Shown here piece after piece: positions 9,268-17,757 of a stretch of 64,000 nt of DNA. The stretch comes from Oceanidesulfovibrio marinus (lineage in GTDB: Bacteria; Desulfobacterota; Desulfovibrionia; Desulfovibrionales; Desulfovibrionaceae), in the NCBI RefSeq assembly GCF_013085545.1, contig NZ_CP039543.1:4309322-4373321 (forward strand), given 5' to 3'. The position numbers and the translations under genes were made by a program. Every line of letters starts with the position of its first letter. Position 1 is the first letter of the stretch. The notes below the pieces were generated by a model. That model was not told the DNA's origin, made no database searches, and saw only the letters and a program-made list of their open reading frames with translations.

Positions 9268-9529
9268 ACATCTCCTCCGTTTCCTCATACATATCTGTTT
9301 GTGCTATGATCTTGCGAAGCTCGAATATCTCCAGCCTGCATTCCTTGCAGGACGCCATGTGATCTTCAACAGCCTTCCGCGCTTTCGCCGGAAGGCGTTT
9401 ATCCAGGTACGCTGCAATGGTGTTGTGTCCTGGGCACAGTAGAGAGCTTTTTGAAAGTCCCTCTACAATATCGCCGCCCCAGATTCGAACGCCTGTGTCA
9501 TGGATGTACTTATCGATGCATACCCTCAT
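9257..9529 (-). CDS. Small zinc-finger (zf-HC2 / anti-sigma-like) protein at head of the hook operon
   Basis: A 90-aa soluble protein with no signal or membrane segment. Residues about 29-70 fit the zf-HC2 anti-sigma zinc-finger fold: CPGHNTIAAYLDKRLP, then the HxxxCxxC triad in EDHMASCKECR, followed by an amphipathic helix. This fold usually binds and silences an ECF sigma factor. The start at 9529 has AAGGAG 8 nt upstream; longer frames lack one. It is the first gene of the flgDEKL-fliD operon and overlaps flgD by 11 nt. A partial ECF-like sigma gene lies at the other end of the cluster. A regulatory role in flagellar expression is an inference; a non-regulatory zinc-binding protein is the alternative. 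Confidence 0.7.
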   Translation of the reverse strand: MRVCIDKYIHDTGVRIWGGDIVEGLSKSSLLCPGHNTIAAYLDKRLPAKARKAVEDHMASCKECRLEIFELRKIIAQTDMYEETEEMYGN

Positions 9530-10053
9530 GCGCTTTCTCCTTTGTAGACATATACGGAGGAAGGGCAGCGAAACATCCATTAACGGAGGCAAAGAAGTCT
9601 GTGGAAAAGACAAGAGACGTTGAGATACAGTGAAGGAGGCTTGAGGTTTCTAAAGAAACGGGAAAAATGCGGCGGAAAGAGGGACGGCGAGAGGGGGAGC
9701 GTGATGGAGCGCGGCGCATCACAAGGCGACGCACTGCTGGACAGCGCGCCGCGCATGACGTGCGCGTCAACAAAGAATGGCACCGGTCCCGAAAGAGCCG
9801 ATGCCGTCGCTTGTCGCGTGCGTCTATTATAAGGATGGCGGGGCGGGCGCCTGGGGCGTGCGCAGGAATGCGCCCGCGCCGGAGCGTTGCCCTGGATCAG
9901 GGGGAAAATGCGCCAGAAACAGGCGGGAGCGGCGTAATTGTGTACGGAAATGCGCTTCAGGCGTGGAAGAAGCCTTTGTTACGGTTGCCAACCGCGTCAT
10001 TTCCTTTTATTCACGAATCCTTCCCGACAGAACAATACACCAGGAGACCCGTC
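9530..10053. other. Intergenic region between divergent flagellar and TRAP operons
   Basis: About 520 bp of GC-rich sequence with no convincing gene on either strand; frames here are open only because of base composition. It must hold promoters for the minus-strand flagellar operon and the plus-strand dctPQM operon. I see one fair sigma70-type candidate for dctP (annotated separately) and none that I trust for the flagellar side. Confidence 0.6.
9985..10013 (+). promoter_or_regulatory. Candidate sigma70-type promoter for dctPQM
   Basis: TTGCCA (9985-9990) and TATTCA (10008-10013) are separated by 17 nt. The dctP ATG is 41 nt further on, giving a short leader. Both hexamers match at 4 or 5 of 6 positions. 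This is a pattern match only. Confidence 0.4.
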
Positions 10054-11037
10054 ATGCGCCGCGTCATCAGAGCCGTGAGCCTCGCGCTTCTTGCCGTCTG
10101 TCTTACCGCATCCGCTGCATTCGCCATGGAAATCAAGCTCGGCATCGTCACCACGCCGGGTTCGGCCCAGTACATCGTGGCCGAGAAGTTCAAGGAGCTC
10201 GTGGAGGAGCGCTCCAAGGGCGACATCACCGTCTCCATCTTCCATAGCGCCTCCTTGGGCAACGAGACCGAGATCCTGCAGCAGATCCAGATGAACGCCG
10301 TGAACATGGGCGTCATCACCCTGGGCCCCTTCGACGCCTTTGTGCCCGAGGTCAAGGTGGTCAACTTCCCGTTCCTGTTCAAAAGCTACGACCACGTGAG
10401 CAAGATTCTGGACGGCCCCCTGGGCAAGGAAGTGCTTAAGGATATTGAGAAAGCCGGCTTCAAGGGCCTGGCCTTTTCCGAGAACGGCTTCCGCAACCTG
10501 AGCAACAACGTGCGGCCCGTGCACAGCGTGGAAGACGTGGATGGCCTCAAGATCCGCGTCATGGAAAGCGCGCTGCACAAGGAGCTCTGGCGCGTGCTGG
10601 GCGCCAACCCCACCCCCATGGGCTGGCCCATCTACTCCGAGCTGGAGCAGGGCGTTATCGACGGCCAGGAGAACCCGGTGAGCGTGATCAAGGTTTTCAA
10701 GCTCTACGAGGTTCAGAAGTACCTGAGCCTGACCGGCCATGTGTACTCCGCGCACATCGACGTGGCCAACCTGGGCTGGTTCAACGGCCTGGACCCCGAA
10801 GTCCAGAAGATGCTGAGCGACTCCATGTACGAGGCGGCCGTGAACGAGCGCAACTGGAACCGCGAGAACGAGGCGGGCTTCCTGGCCGAGCTGGAGAAGG
10901 AAGGGATGATCATCGACAAGAATCCCGACAAGGCATCCTTCCGCGCCAAGGCCGTGGAGCTGAAGAACATGGAGCTGTTCACCAAGGACCCGTCCACAGC
11001 CGCGCTGCTGGACAAGTTCCTGGAAGCCACCAAGTAG
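10054..11037 (+). CDS. dctP: TRAP transporter periplasmic binding protein (DctP family)
   Basis: A 327-aa extracytoplasmic solute receptor of a TRAP transporter. A signal peptide of about 23 residues (basic MRR start, hydrophobic core, ASAAFA before the mature end) precedes the DctP fold. Recognisable segments are IFHSASLGNETEILQQIQMN, DVDGLKIRVMESALHKELWR and ELEQGVIDGQENP. The arginine in KIRV is the usual carboxylate-binding residue, so the ligand is probably an organic acid, but the exact substrate cannot be read. The start at 10054 has CAGGAG 8 nt upstream and gives a proper signal peptide; longer frames do not. dctQ and dctM follow. Confidence 0.93.
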   Translation: MRRVIRAVSLALLAVCLTASAAFAMEIKLGIVTTPGSAQYIVAEKFKELVEERSKGDITVSIFHSASLGNETEILQQIQMNAVNMGVITLGPFDAFVPEVKVVNFPFLFKSYDHVSKILDGPLGKEVLKDIEKAGFKGLAFSENGFRNLSNNVRPVHSVEDVDGLKIRVMESALHKELWRVLGANPTPMGWPIYSELEQGVIDGQENPVSVIKVFKLYEVQKYLSLTGHVYSAHIDVANLGWFNGLDPEVQKMLSDSMYEAAVNERNWNRENEAGFLAELEKEGMIIDKNPDKASFRAKAVELKNMELFTKDPSTAALLDKFLEATK

Positions 11038-11049
11038 CGTCATGACAAG

Positions 11050-11076
11050 CGGGGGAGGGCGGATCGCTCTCCCCCG
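11050..11076 (+). promoter_or_regulatory. Intercistronic hairpin between dctP and dctQ
   Basis: A perfect 8-bp stem (11050-11057 with 11069-11076, CGGGGGAG/CTCCCCCG) lies 12 nt after dctP with no U-run. It may protect the dctP message and let the binding protein be made in excess over the membrane subunits. Confidence 0.5.
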
Positions 11077-11138
11077 AATCGTATAGAGAACCGGAATCCG
11101 GACGGCGTCGCCATGGTCCGTCCACCGAGCAATGTCCC

Positions 11139-11690
11139 ATGTTGGTTGTCCGCATCATCCTTCGCTTTAGCGACGCAGTAAACACCGTGGCCGAATGGGC
11201 GCTGGGCCTGCTCGGCTTCTCCATGGCCGCGGTCATCGGCATGCAGGTCTTCTTCCGCTACGCATTGAACGACTCCCTGTTCTGGAGCGAGGAGCTGGGC
11301 CGGCTGATCCTGGTCTGGCTGACCTTCCTGGGCGCAAGCGTGGCCTACAAACGCGGCGCGCACATCGGCGTGGACGCGCTGTTCAACGCGCTGCCTTCCG
11401 CCGGCAAGCGGCTGGCCAGCATCGGTGCGACCTGCGCCGGGCTGTTCCTCTTCACCATCCTGGCCTGGAAGGGGTTCGAGTTCCTCGACTTCATCAAGTT
11501 CCAGCAGACCACCTCCCTGGGCGTGACCAAGCAGGTGCCCTTTGTGATGGTGCCGGTGGGCGGCGCGCTCATGCTGATCCACGGCATCGCCTTCCTGGTT
11601 CGTGACATCTTCGACTGGCAGGAGCCCGATATGTCCTGCCCGGCCCCCCAGGTAGAGAATGACACGGACGGGCAGGGGGCGACTTCATGA
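11139..11690 (+). CDS. dctQ: TRAP transporter small permease (DctQ family)
   Basis: A 183-aa inner-membrane protein with four predicted membrane segments (about 15-37, 50-70, 90-112 and 130-152). It carries the DctQ signature around FFRYALNDSLFWSEELGRL and the RGAHIGVD motif. It is the small membrane subunit of a sodium-driven TRAP importer, pairing with DctM. The ribosome site is weak. The gene ends in a 4-nt ATGA overlap with dctM, implying coupled translation in fixed proportion. The C-terminal tail after the last helix is polar and variable. Confidence 0.9.
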   Translation: MLVVRIILRFSDAVNTVAEWALGLLGFSMAAVIGMQVFFRYALNDSLFWSEELGRLILVWLTFLGASVAYKRGAHIGVDALFNALPSAGKRLASIGATCAGLFLFTILAWKGFEFLDFIKFQQTTSLGVTKQVPFVMVPVGGALMLIHGIAFLVRDIFDWQEPDMSCPAPQVENDTDGQGATS

Positions 11691-12961
11691 CCGCCATCCT
11701 CTTCTTCCTGCTGGCGCTGCTCTTCCTGCTGAATACGCCCATTGCCGTGGCCATCGGCGCGTCCACGGCTGCGGCATTCCTCATCAAGGGCGACGCGAAC
11801 ATGATGCTGGTGGCCCAGCGCATGTACGGCGGGGCCGACTCTTTCCCGCTCATGGCCGTGCCCCTGTTCATGACCGCCGGCGTGCTCATGGAGACCGGCG
11901 GCATCTCGCGCAGACTGGTGGCCTTTGCCGAAAGCCTGGTGGGCTGGCTGCCGGGCGGTCTGGCCGCGGTGTCCATCGTCTCGGCCATGTTCTTTGCCGG
12001 CATCTCCGGCTCTGCCGCCGCGGACACGGCCGCCGTGGGCGCGATCCTGATCCCGGCCATGGTCAAGAACGGCTACAGCCGGCGCTACTCCGGCGCGGTG
12101 CAGGCCGCTGCCGGCTCCATCGGCGTGATCATCCCGCCGTCCATACCCATGATCATCTTCGGCGTGCTCACGGGCGCGTCCATCGGCAAGCTCTTTGCGG
12201 CCGGCATCCTGCCCGGCCTGCTCATGGGCGTCACGCTGATCATCGTGGCGCTGTACATCGCCAAGCGCCAGGGCTTCACCAACCGCACGCCGTTCGCCTG
12301 GGCCACGGTATGGCGCACAGGCAAGGGCGCGTTCCTCGCCCTGGGCGCGCCGCTGCTCATCCTGGGCGGCATCCTGGGCGGCATCTTCACGGCAACGGAG
12401 TCCGCTGCCGTGGCTGTGATCTACGCCATGGTGGTGGGTCTGGGCGTGTACCGCGAGCTGAAGCTGAAGGCGCTGCCACAGCTGTTCATCAACGCCGCGA
12501 TCACGGCCAGCGTGATCATGTTCATCATCACCCAGGCCACGGTGTTTTCGTGGTTCCTGACTATCGAGCAGATTCCCCAGGCCATTGCCGGCACGGTGCT
12601 GGGCCTGACGGACAACCCGCTGCTGCTGCTCCTGCTGGTCAACTGCGTGCTGCTGGTGGCCGGCACCTTCCTGGAAACCACGGCCGCGCTTATCCTGCTG
12701 GTGCCTGTGATAACGCCCATGCTGCCCTCCCTGGGCATCGACATTGTCCAGCTCGGCGCCATAGTGGTGACCAACCTGGCCATCGGCATGCTCACCCCGC
12801 CCATGGGCGTGTGCCTCATCGTGAGCTGCGGCTTGTCTGAAAGCTCGCTGACCCGAATCAGCCGGAGCGTGCTGCCGTTCCTGGCCGCGCTGCTCATCGA
12901 CCTCCTGCTCATCACCTTCTGGTCGCCGCTGACCATGTGGATTCCCTCCATGGTCAACTGA
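11687..12961 (+). CDS. dctM: TRAP transporter large permease (DctM family)
   Basis: A 424-aa, 11-12-segment membrane protein forming the transport channel of the TRAP system. Typical DctM stretches are visible: PLFMTAGVLMETGGISRRLV, FFAGISGSAAADTAAVGAIL, AAAGSIGVIIPPSIPMIIFG and NLAIGMLTPPMGVCL. The length matches the family. It overlaps dctQ by 4 nt and is followed 31 nt later by a terminator, so dctPQM is one operon. Confidence 0.95.
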   Translation: MTAILFFLLALLFLLNTPIAVAIGASTAAAFLIKGDANMMLVAQRMYGGADSFPLMAVPLFMTAGVLMETGGISRRLVAFAESLVGWLPGGLAAVSIVSAMFFAGISGSAAADTAAVGAILIPAMVKNGYSRRYSGAVQAAAGSIGVIIPPSIPMIIFGVLTGASIGKLFAAGILPGLLMGVTLIIVALYIAKRQGFTNRTPFAWATVWRTGKGAFLALGAPLLILGGILGGIFTATESAAVAVIYAMVVGLGVYRELKLKALPQLFINAAITASVIMFIITQATVFSWFLTIEQIPQAIAGTVLGLTDNPLLLLLLVNCVLLVAGTFLETTAALILLVPVITPMLPSLGIDIVQLGAIVVTNLAIGMLTPPMGVCLIVSCGLSESSLTRISRSVLPFLAALLIDLLLITFWSPLTMWIPSMVN

Positions 12962-12991
12962 CCGCGGCTCCAACAATAGATCGGTATCCAG

Positions 12992-13025
12992 CGCCCGGCG
13001 TTTTTCCGCGTCGGGCGTTTTTCTT
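12992..13025 (+). terminator. Rho-independent terminator after dctM
   Basis: CGCCCGGCG (12992-13000) pairs with CGTCGGGCG (13009-13017) with one G-U pair, followed by TTTTTC. Confidence 0.8.
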
Positions 13026-13325
13026 TGTTGCGAGCATCCGGCCTGGACATTTTCGCTTTTTACGGCATCATTTGAGTCGGGAAACTTTGTGCGGCGGCGG
13101 TTTTTTGCTGCCGGTATGCAGACAACCCATGCGGGGTCTGCGCTTTCTGTATAGTTTTCATACAGATGTACACGGCACGCTGTTCAATATGTGTACAATA
13201 CAGTGAGCAGAAAGGAAGGGCGACGCAGAGTGGAACGCCGTTTCAGGAGGGGTATGGTTTATGCTTATAGCTGACCATGATGGTATGACTTAATATACAC
13301 GACATTGCCGATATGGAGGCACCTC
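13026..13325. other. Promoter-type intergenic region upstream of the kinase-like gene
   Basis: About 300 bp with no gene. It is richer in A/T than its surroundings and contains an inverted repeat CTGTAT-N7-ATACAG (13147-13165) followed closely by two TGTACA hexamers (13168-13173 and 13192-13197). These could be operator half-sites for the downstream gene, but no known regulator motif is recognised. Confidence 0.45.
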
Positions 13326-14321
13326 ATGCAGACCAACCCGCATAGCCGGCTCAAGGCTTTTTGTGTGCTCGCCCTTGTGGTGGGGCTCACCGCCGTCCAC
13401 TACACCTTTGGCGGCCACAACATGGACGTCCATCTCTTCCACAGGGAGCTCTTCTTCATCCCCATACTCCTGGGCGCATTCTGGTTCGGCATGTCCGGCG
13501 GCATTGCCACGGCCGTGGCCAGTGTCCTTCTCTACATCCCCCGCCTGATATTTATGCAGGGCCACCTGACATGGACGACCCTCGGGTTCCAGGCCGTGGT
13601 CTTCCTGATGGTCGGCGCGTTGCTGGGTTGGCTGTCGGATCGTGCAAAGCGGCAGCGCCAGGCCGCGCTGGATGCGGAACGCCAGGCCGTGGTGGGTCGG
13701 GCAGCCACGGCTGTGGCCGGAGAGATGGCGGAGATTCTGGGTGCGTTACGGCGCATGACTGCGGAGAAGCCGGAGAACCTGGGTCTGGACCCGGACTATC
13801 AGGCCGAGCTGGACCGGTTGCAGAACATGGTGGAAGCGCTGTCGAACTACGCCCCAACCCCGAAGAAACGGCTCAGCACAGACATCAACACGGTCATCAA
13901 GGAACAGGTGGCGCGTTTTCAGGAGACCGCGGAGCAGGCTTCGGTTCGTCTCGTAACGTCTCTGGACTCCAAGGGCTGCCCCATCCATGTGAATGACGAG
14001 CAGCTCGGCGACGTCATCGCGGCGCTCATTCGCAACGCCATCGAGGCATCCCCAAACGGCGCGACCGTGGAGGTCTCCTCGCTGCGGTCCGGCGCGTGCT
14101 GCGAGCTGTCCGTGAAGGACCAGGGCCCGGGCATCAAGCCGGAGCACCAGGCCAGGGTCTTCACGCCGTTCTTCACCACCAAGCCGGGCGGCAGCGGGCT
14201 GGCTCTGGCTGCCGGACGCAAGGTGGTGTCCACCATGGGGGGTGAGCTGACCCTGCAAAGCACGCCGGGCGAGGGCGCCCGGTTCATCATCACCATCCCG
14301 CGGGAGAACCCGGAGACGTAG
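13326..14321 (+). CDS. Membrane histidine-kinase-like protein without the phospho-acceptor histidine
   Basis: A 331-aa protein with three or four N-terminal membrane segments (about 10-27, 43-72 and 85-103), a helical linker, a DHp-like segment and a HATPase_c domain. The ATP lid is intact: N-box LIRNAIEAS (234-242), G1 DQGPGI (265-270), F-box FTPFFTT and G2 GGSGLALA (288-295). In the DHp segment the sequence reads AVAGEMAEILGALRRM, with Gly132 where the H-box histidine is expected. It therefore cannot autophosphorylate in the usual way. No response regulator lies nearby. The ATG at 13326 has GGAGG 6 nt upstream. It could be a pseudokinase or bind ATP for another purpose. Confidence 0.8.
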   Translation: MQTNPHSRLKAFCVLALVVGLTAVHYTFGGHNMDVHLFHRELFFIPILLGAFWFGMSGGIATAVASVLLYIPRLIFMQGHLTWTTLGFQAVVFLMVGALLGWLSDRAKRQRQAALDAERQAVVGRAATAVAGEMAEILGALRRMTAEKPENLGLDPDYQAELDRLQNMVEALSNYAPTPKKRLSTDINTVIKEQVARFQETAEQASVRLVTSLDSKGCPIHVNDEQLGDVIAALIRNAIEASPNGATVEVSSLRSGACCELSVKDQGPGIKPEHQARVFTPFFTTKPGGSGLALAAGRKVVSTMGGELTLQSTPGEGARFIITIPRENPET

Positions 14322-14390
14322 ACGGCCGCGTCATGGCGGCCGCAGGACAGAGCGTGTCGCCAGAGGGGATCGCAGGTTCGGTACGATACG

Positions 14391-14423
14391 GAAAAAAGAA
14401 GGCGCCCGATTGTGAGCGCCTTC
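14391..14423 (-). terminator. Terminator of the Spy/CpxP-like gene
   Basis: On the minus strand GAAGGCGC (14423-14416) pairs with GCGCCTTC (14405-14398) and is followed by TTTTTTCC. It lies 36 nt past the stop of the gene at 14459. Confidence 0.8.
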
Positions 14424-14458
14424 CGTTCAATTCCTTGCAGGGGCGTTGCCCGCGGCGA

Positions 14459-15136
14459 TTATTCCGCCTCGAACTGCTTGAGTTGCTCCGGGGTGAGGAT
14501 GGCCTTCACGCCCTTGATGTAGTCCATGCCGGCCAGGAACATTTCGGCCTGGGCTTCGGCCTTTTTCTGGAACAGCTCCTTCACCTGCTTGGGGTCCACG
14601 TCCTTGTCCCAGCGCAGGCCGGCCAGATCGATGCGGACCTTCATGCGCTGGGCCCAGAGGTCGGCCATTGTGTCCAGCTGCTGCTTTGCCAGGGTGCGGA
14701 CCTTGTCCCACTGCTCGTCCGTCAGGTTGAGGTTGTCCAGCATCCGAACCATGCCGGGCAGGCCCTTGATGCCGCATGCCGGGCCGCCCATTCTGCCCAT
14801 CATGCGGCCCATGCCGCCTTTGCCGCCCTGCATGTGGGACATCATCATGGGCATCATGCCCTTGTCCATCATGTGCATCATGTCGGGCCCCATGCCGCCG
14901 GAGCCCATCATTCCCTGACCACCGGCCTGGCCCGGTTGTGAAGCGGCCTGCTGTCCTGTGGCCTGATCCACGATGCCCATCATCCCGGACGGCGGCATGT
15001 TTTTCATCATGCCCTTGCCGCCCGCGCCCTGGCTCTGCTGTGCGGCCTGGTTCTTTTGGGCAATGGCTGTGCCGGTCACGGCCGGAACGAGCATCAGCGC
15101 AAGTATGATGAACAGCGTTGGTGTGAGTTTTTTCAT
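14459..15136 (-). CDS. Periplasmic Met-rich Spy/CpxP/ZraP-like metal-stress protein
   Basis: A 225-aa secreted protein. A signal peptide of about 26 residues (KK start, hydrophobic core, AIAQ end) is followed by a Gly/Met-rich stretch (about residues 40-120, with runs such as MMHMMDKGMMPMMMSHM and GRMMGRMGG). The C-terminus is an all-helical Spy/CpxP-type domain (NLTDEQWDKVRTLAKQQLD, AILTPEQLKQFEAE). The LTxxQ-type motifs support the family. The methionine-histidine run suggests soft-metal (Cu/Ag) or zinc binding, as in ZraP; this is inference. The ATG at 15136 has AGGAGG just upstream; longer frames lack a signal peptide. Confidence 0.78.
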   Translation of the reverse strand: MKKLTPTLFIILALMLVPAVTGTAIAQKNQAAQQSQGAGGKGMMKNMPPSGMMGIVDQATGQQAASQPGQAGGQGMMGSGGMGPDMMHMMDKGMMPMMMSHMQGGKGGMGRMMGRMGGPACGIKGLPGMVRMLDNLNLTDEQWDKVRTLAKQQLDTMADLWAQRMKVRIDLAGLRWDKDVDPKQVKELFQKKAEAQAEMFLAGMDYIKGVKAILTPEQLKQFEAE

Positions 15137-15375
15137 GGTGCCTCCTCGGTCGGGGGTGTTTGGGTGCGTGCGCATGACTATACCGAGTATCAATACCACA
15201 GATGGCCGGCTGAGACACAGCAGTGCGCCAGAGTGCCTGAAAAATGGCCCCACCAGATGCGTGCCCGCCACGCGCGGGCGTAGCAGAGCAGGGCAGGGCC
15301 GTAGCCGGCGCGGGCAATCGTGCTTTACCCATGACGGAGAGTCTGTTACAGATAATCCGTAACGGAGGTTCCGTC

Positions 15376-16506
15376 ATGCCCAATCCATTTCGCAAAGAAG
15401 CTTTGGAGCCCGGCGCCGTGCTCTGCAACCGGGTGGAGGAGCTGCGCCGCCTGAAAGATGCGGCCGAGTCCGGCGAGAACGTGCTGCTCCATTCGCCCCG
15501 CCGCTACGGCAAGACATCGCTCTGCAGAAGGCTGCAGTACGACCTGCAGGATGATGGATACGCCTGCGTGTCCACGGACTTTTTCGGCGTGGACAGCGTG
15601 GAGGAGATCGCCCGCCGCCTGGCGCGGTCCGTGGCCATGGCCATCCACAGCCGCCAGTCACTGTGGGACAAGGGCCGGCGCTGGCTCTCGGCCTGGAAGA
15701 GCTTCCGGATCATCCTCAGCCCCAAGAGCGACGGCTCGTTCGACATCAGCGTGGAGAAGGTGCGGCTCTCCATCGATCCGCGCACGCTGCTGGACGACAT
15801 GCTCCAGGACCTGGCCGAGTTCGTGCGCGGCGGCCACTTCCCGTGCCACGTGGTCTTCGACGAGTTCCAGGAGATCACCCGGCTCAGGGAGGCGGCCGTG
15901 GTGGAAGGGCTCATACGCGGCGCCATCCAGGGGCTGCCGTGCTCCTTCATCTTTGCGGGCAGCCGCCGTGGCATCCTCAAGGCCATGTTCCAGGACAAGA
16001 CCCGGCCGTTCTTCCAGTCCGCCACGCCCATGCAGCTTCCGTCACTGCCCACGGCCGAGGCCGTTGCCTACCTCACGGACCAGTTCGGCCGCGGTGGTCG
16101 CGAAATATCGCCGGAAGCGGCAGAGCTGCTCATCCAGAAGGCCAGCAACCATCCCTATTATATTCAGCACATCGCCAGCGACGCCTATGCCGTGAGCGAG
16201 AGCACCGTGGGCGTGGACGAGGTGGACAAAGCCTATGCGCTGACCGTGCAGGCCTGTGTGCCGCTGTTCGAGGCCACGCTCACGGGCCTGACGCCGCAGC
16301 AGATAGGCGTGCTGCGGGCCGTGGCCCGGCACCAGCCGGACGAGATTCTGGGCCGGCAGTTCTCCCAGAGCATCGGCCTGCAACCGTCCAGCATCACCTA
16401 TGCGAAGAACAAGCTTGTGGAGGAAGACCTTGTCGAGCAGCGCGATGGCCGCTGGCGGGTCGTGGACCCCGTATTCGAGGACTGGCTGCAACGGGACGGT
16501 GGGTGA
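15376..16506 (+). CDS. AAA-type ATPase with C-terminal winged helix (archaeal-ATPase-like)
   Basis: A 376-aa cytoplasmic P-loop ATPase. Walker A is HSPRRYGKTSL (39-49), of the PRRxGKTS type found in the archaeal-ATPase/STAND-like family. Walker B is VVFDEFQEI (159-167), and a sensor/arginine segment is FAGSRRGIL. The C-terminal 80 residues look like a winged helix (GLTPQQIGVLRAV, SSITYAKNKLVEEDLVEQRD), so it may bind DNA or a partner. Its function is unknown. Such proteins are sometimes linked to mobile or defence regions, but no such partner is seen here. The ATG at 15376 has GGAGG 7 nt upstream, inside a small hairpin (15362-15374). Confidence 0.8.
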   Translation: MPNPFRKEALEPGAVLCNRVEELRRLKDAAESGENVLLHSPRRYGKTSLCRRLQYDLQDDGYACVSTDFFGVDSVEEIARRLARSVAMAIHSRQSLWDKGRRWLSAWKSFRIILSPKSDGSFDISVEKVRLSIDPRTLLDDMLQDLAEFVRGGHFPCHVVFDEFQEITRLREAAVVEGLIRGAIQGLPCSFIFAGSRRGILKAMFQDKTRPFFQSATPMQLPSLPTAEAVAYLTDQFGRGGREISPEAAELLIQKASNHPYYIQHIASDAYAVSESTVGVDEVDKAYALTVQACVPLFEATLTGLTPQQIGVLRAVARHQPDEILGRQFSQSIGLQPSSITYAKNKLVEEDLVEQRDGRWRVVDPVFEDWLQRDGG

Positions 16507-16842
16507 GCGTCCTTATGATAAAGGGAACAGGGGCGAGAGCCTGCGCGGCGGAGCAAAGCACTTTCCGTCCGCCTCCTGCGTGCGTAGCGCCCGTAGCCGC
16601 CAGAGGGTTGTAACTGCCTCGACGCATAGTGATCTTGCCTGACCCCATACCCGGCTCTGACATCACCTGCCACTGCCGCCAGAGCGCTCGCGGCGGGCGC
16701 TTTTCTGCGGCCTTTTTGCATGGAGCCGCGTCATGCATTACTACTGCGCTTTTGCGCAATGATGGGTTCGAGTCCGATGCGGTCGTTGCGCATGTTCGAA
16801 TGTTTCCACACCGTTCCGGCTCAATCGAGGGGGACTGCTCTG
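16507..16842. other. Intergenic region between the ATPase and a DMT transporter
   Basis: About 335 bp without a supportable gene. It contains a weak GC hairpin followed by TTTT (16683-16704) that could end the ATPase transcript. Confidence 0.4.
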
Positions 16843-17757
16843 ATGTCGCAACTGAGTACGCAAGGCCACCGCGTCGACAATATTCCTATGGCGGTCAGCA
16901 TCATCGTCCTGACCGTGTTGGCGCTGTCTTTGGGAGACGCGCTGATCAAGTTGACCAGTGGCGACTTCGTCATCTGGCAGATATTCGTGATCCGTTCCCT
17001 GATCGCGATCCCGGTCCTGCTGCTTGTTCTTGCGTTCGCGGCGCCCGGCAGTCTGCGCGTGCCGGACGAACCCGGGTGGGTCATTCTGCGCAGCCTGATG
17101 CTGGTGGCAATGTGGGTCTGCTACTACCTCTCATTGCCAAAGCTGACGCTTTCGGCCGCTGCAGCCGCCTACTACACGCTGCCCATCTTCATTACCCTGT
17201 TCTCGGCCCTGTTCCTCGGCGACAGGATCTCACGGAAGGGCTGGATTGCGGTCTTCGCAGGCTTCCTGGGCGTGGTGCTGATCCTGCGGCCCAAGGCGGG
17301 CGATTTCAACGCCTATGCGATCCTGCCGCTCGCCTCGGCCATGCTCTACGCCGGGGCCATGATCCTGACGCGCAGCAAGTGCCGCGCCCAGCATCCGCTG
17401 GTCCTGTCGCTGGCGCTGAACGTGGCCTTCGTGGTCACCGGAGCTTTGGCTGCAAGCCTGATCCTGCTGCTGCCCGATTCCTTGCGGCAGGGCTTTTTGT
17501 TCGCGCCTTGGGCCGCCATGGGTGGGCCCGAATGGCTTTCGATGGGACTGCTGGCGGGGGCGATACTGATCGGCAGCATCGGCGCCGCTATCGCCTATCA
17601 GAACGGCCCGCCGGCCATGATCGGCGCCTTTGACTTTGCCTATGTCGGCTTTGCCGTTGTCTGGGGAGTGATCTTGTTCGCCGAGATACCGGACATGGTC
17701 TCGGCCCTTGGCATGTTGCTGATCGTGGGGGCGGGAATCCTGTCCTTGCGGCAATGA
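16843..17757 (+). CDS. DMT superfamily exporter (EamA domains)
   Basis: A 304-aa membrane protein with about ten segments in two EamA repeats. Characteristic stretches are SLGDALIKLTSGDFVIWQIF, YYTLPIFITLFSALFLGDRI and GWIAVFAGFLGVVLILRPK. It is probably a metabolite or drug exporter; the substrate cannot be inferred. The ATG at 16843 has GAGGGGGA 9-16 nt upstream. It lies immediately outside the tRNA-Ser-derived repeat at 17844. A second, only distantly similar EamA protein faces it from inside the island (18304-19203). Confidence 0.87.
   Translation: MSQLSTQGHRVDNIPMAVSIIVLTVLALSLGDALIKLTSGDFVIWQIFVIRSLIAIPVLLLVLAFAAPGSLRVPDEPGWVILRSLMLVAMWVCYYLSLPKLTLSAAAAAYYTLPIFITLFSALFLGDRISRKGWIAVFAGFLGVVLILRPKAGDFNAYAILPLASAMLYAGAMILTRSKCRAQHPLVLSLALNVAFVVTGALAASLILLLPDSLRQGFLFAPWAAMGGPEWLSMGLLAGAILIGSIGAAIAYQNGPPAMIGAFDFAYVGFAVVWGVILFAEIPDMVSALGMLLIVGAGILSLRQ

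Noticed and set aside
16761-16780. GGTTCGAGTCC resembling a tRNA T-loop upstream of the DMT gene
   Set aside because: The T-stem has a mismatch and no acceptor, anticodon or D arm can be folded around it.
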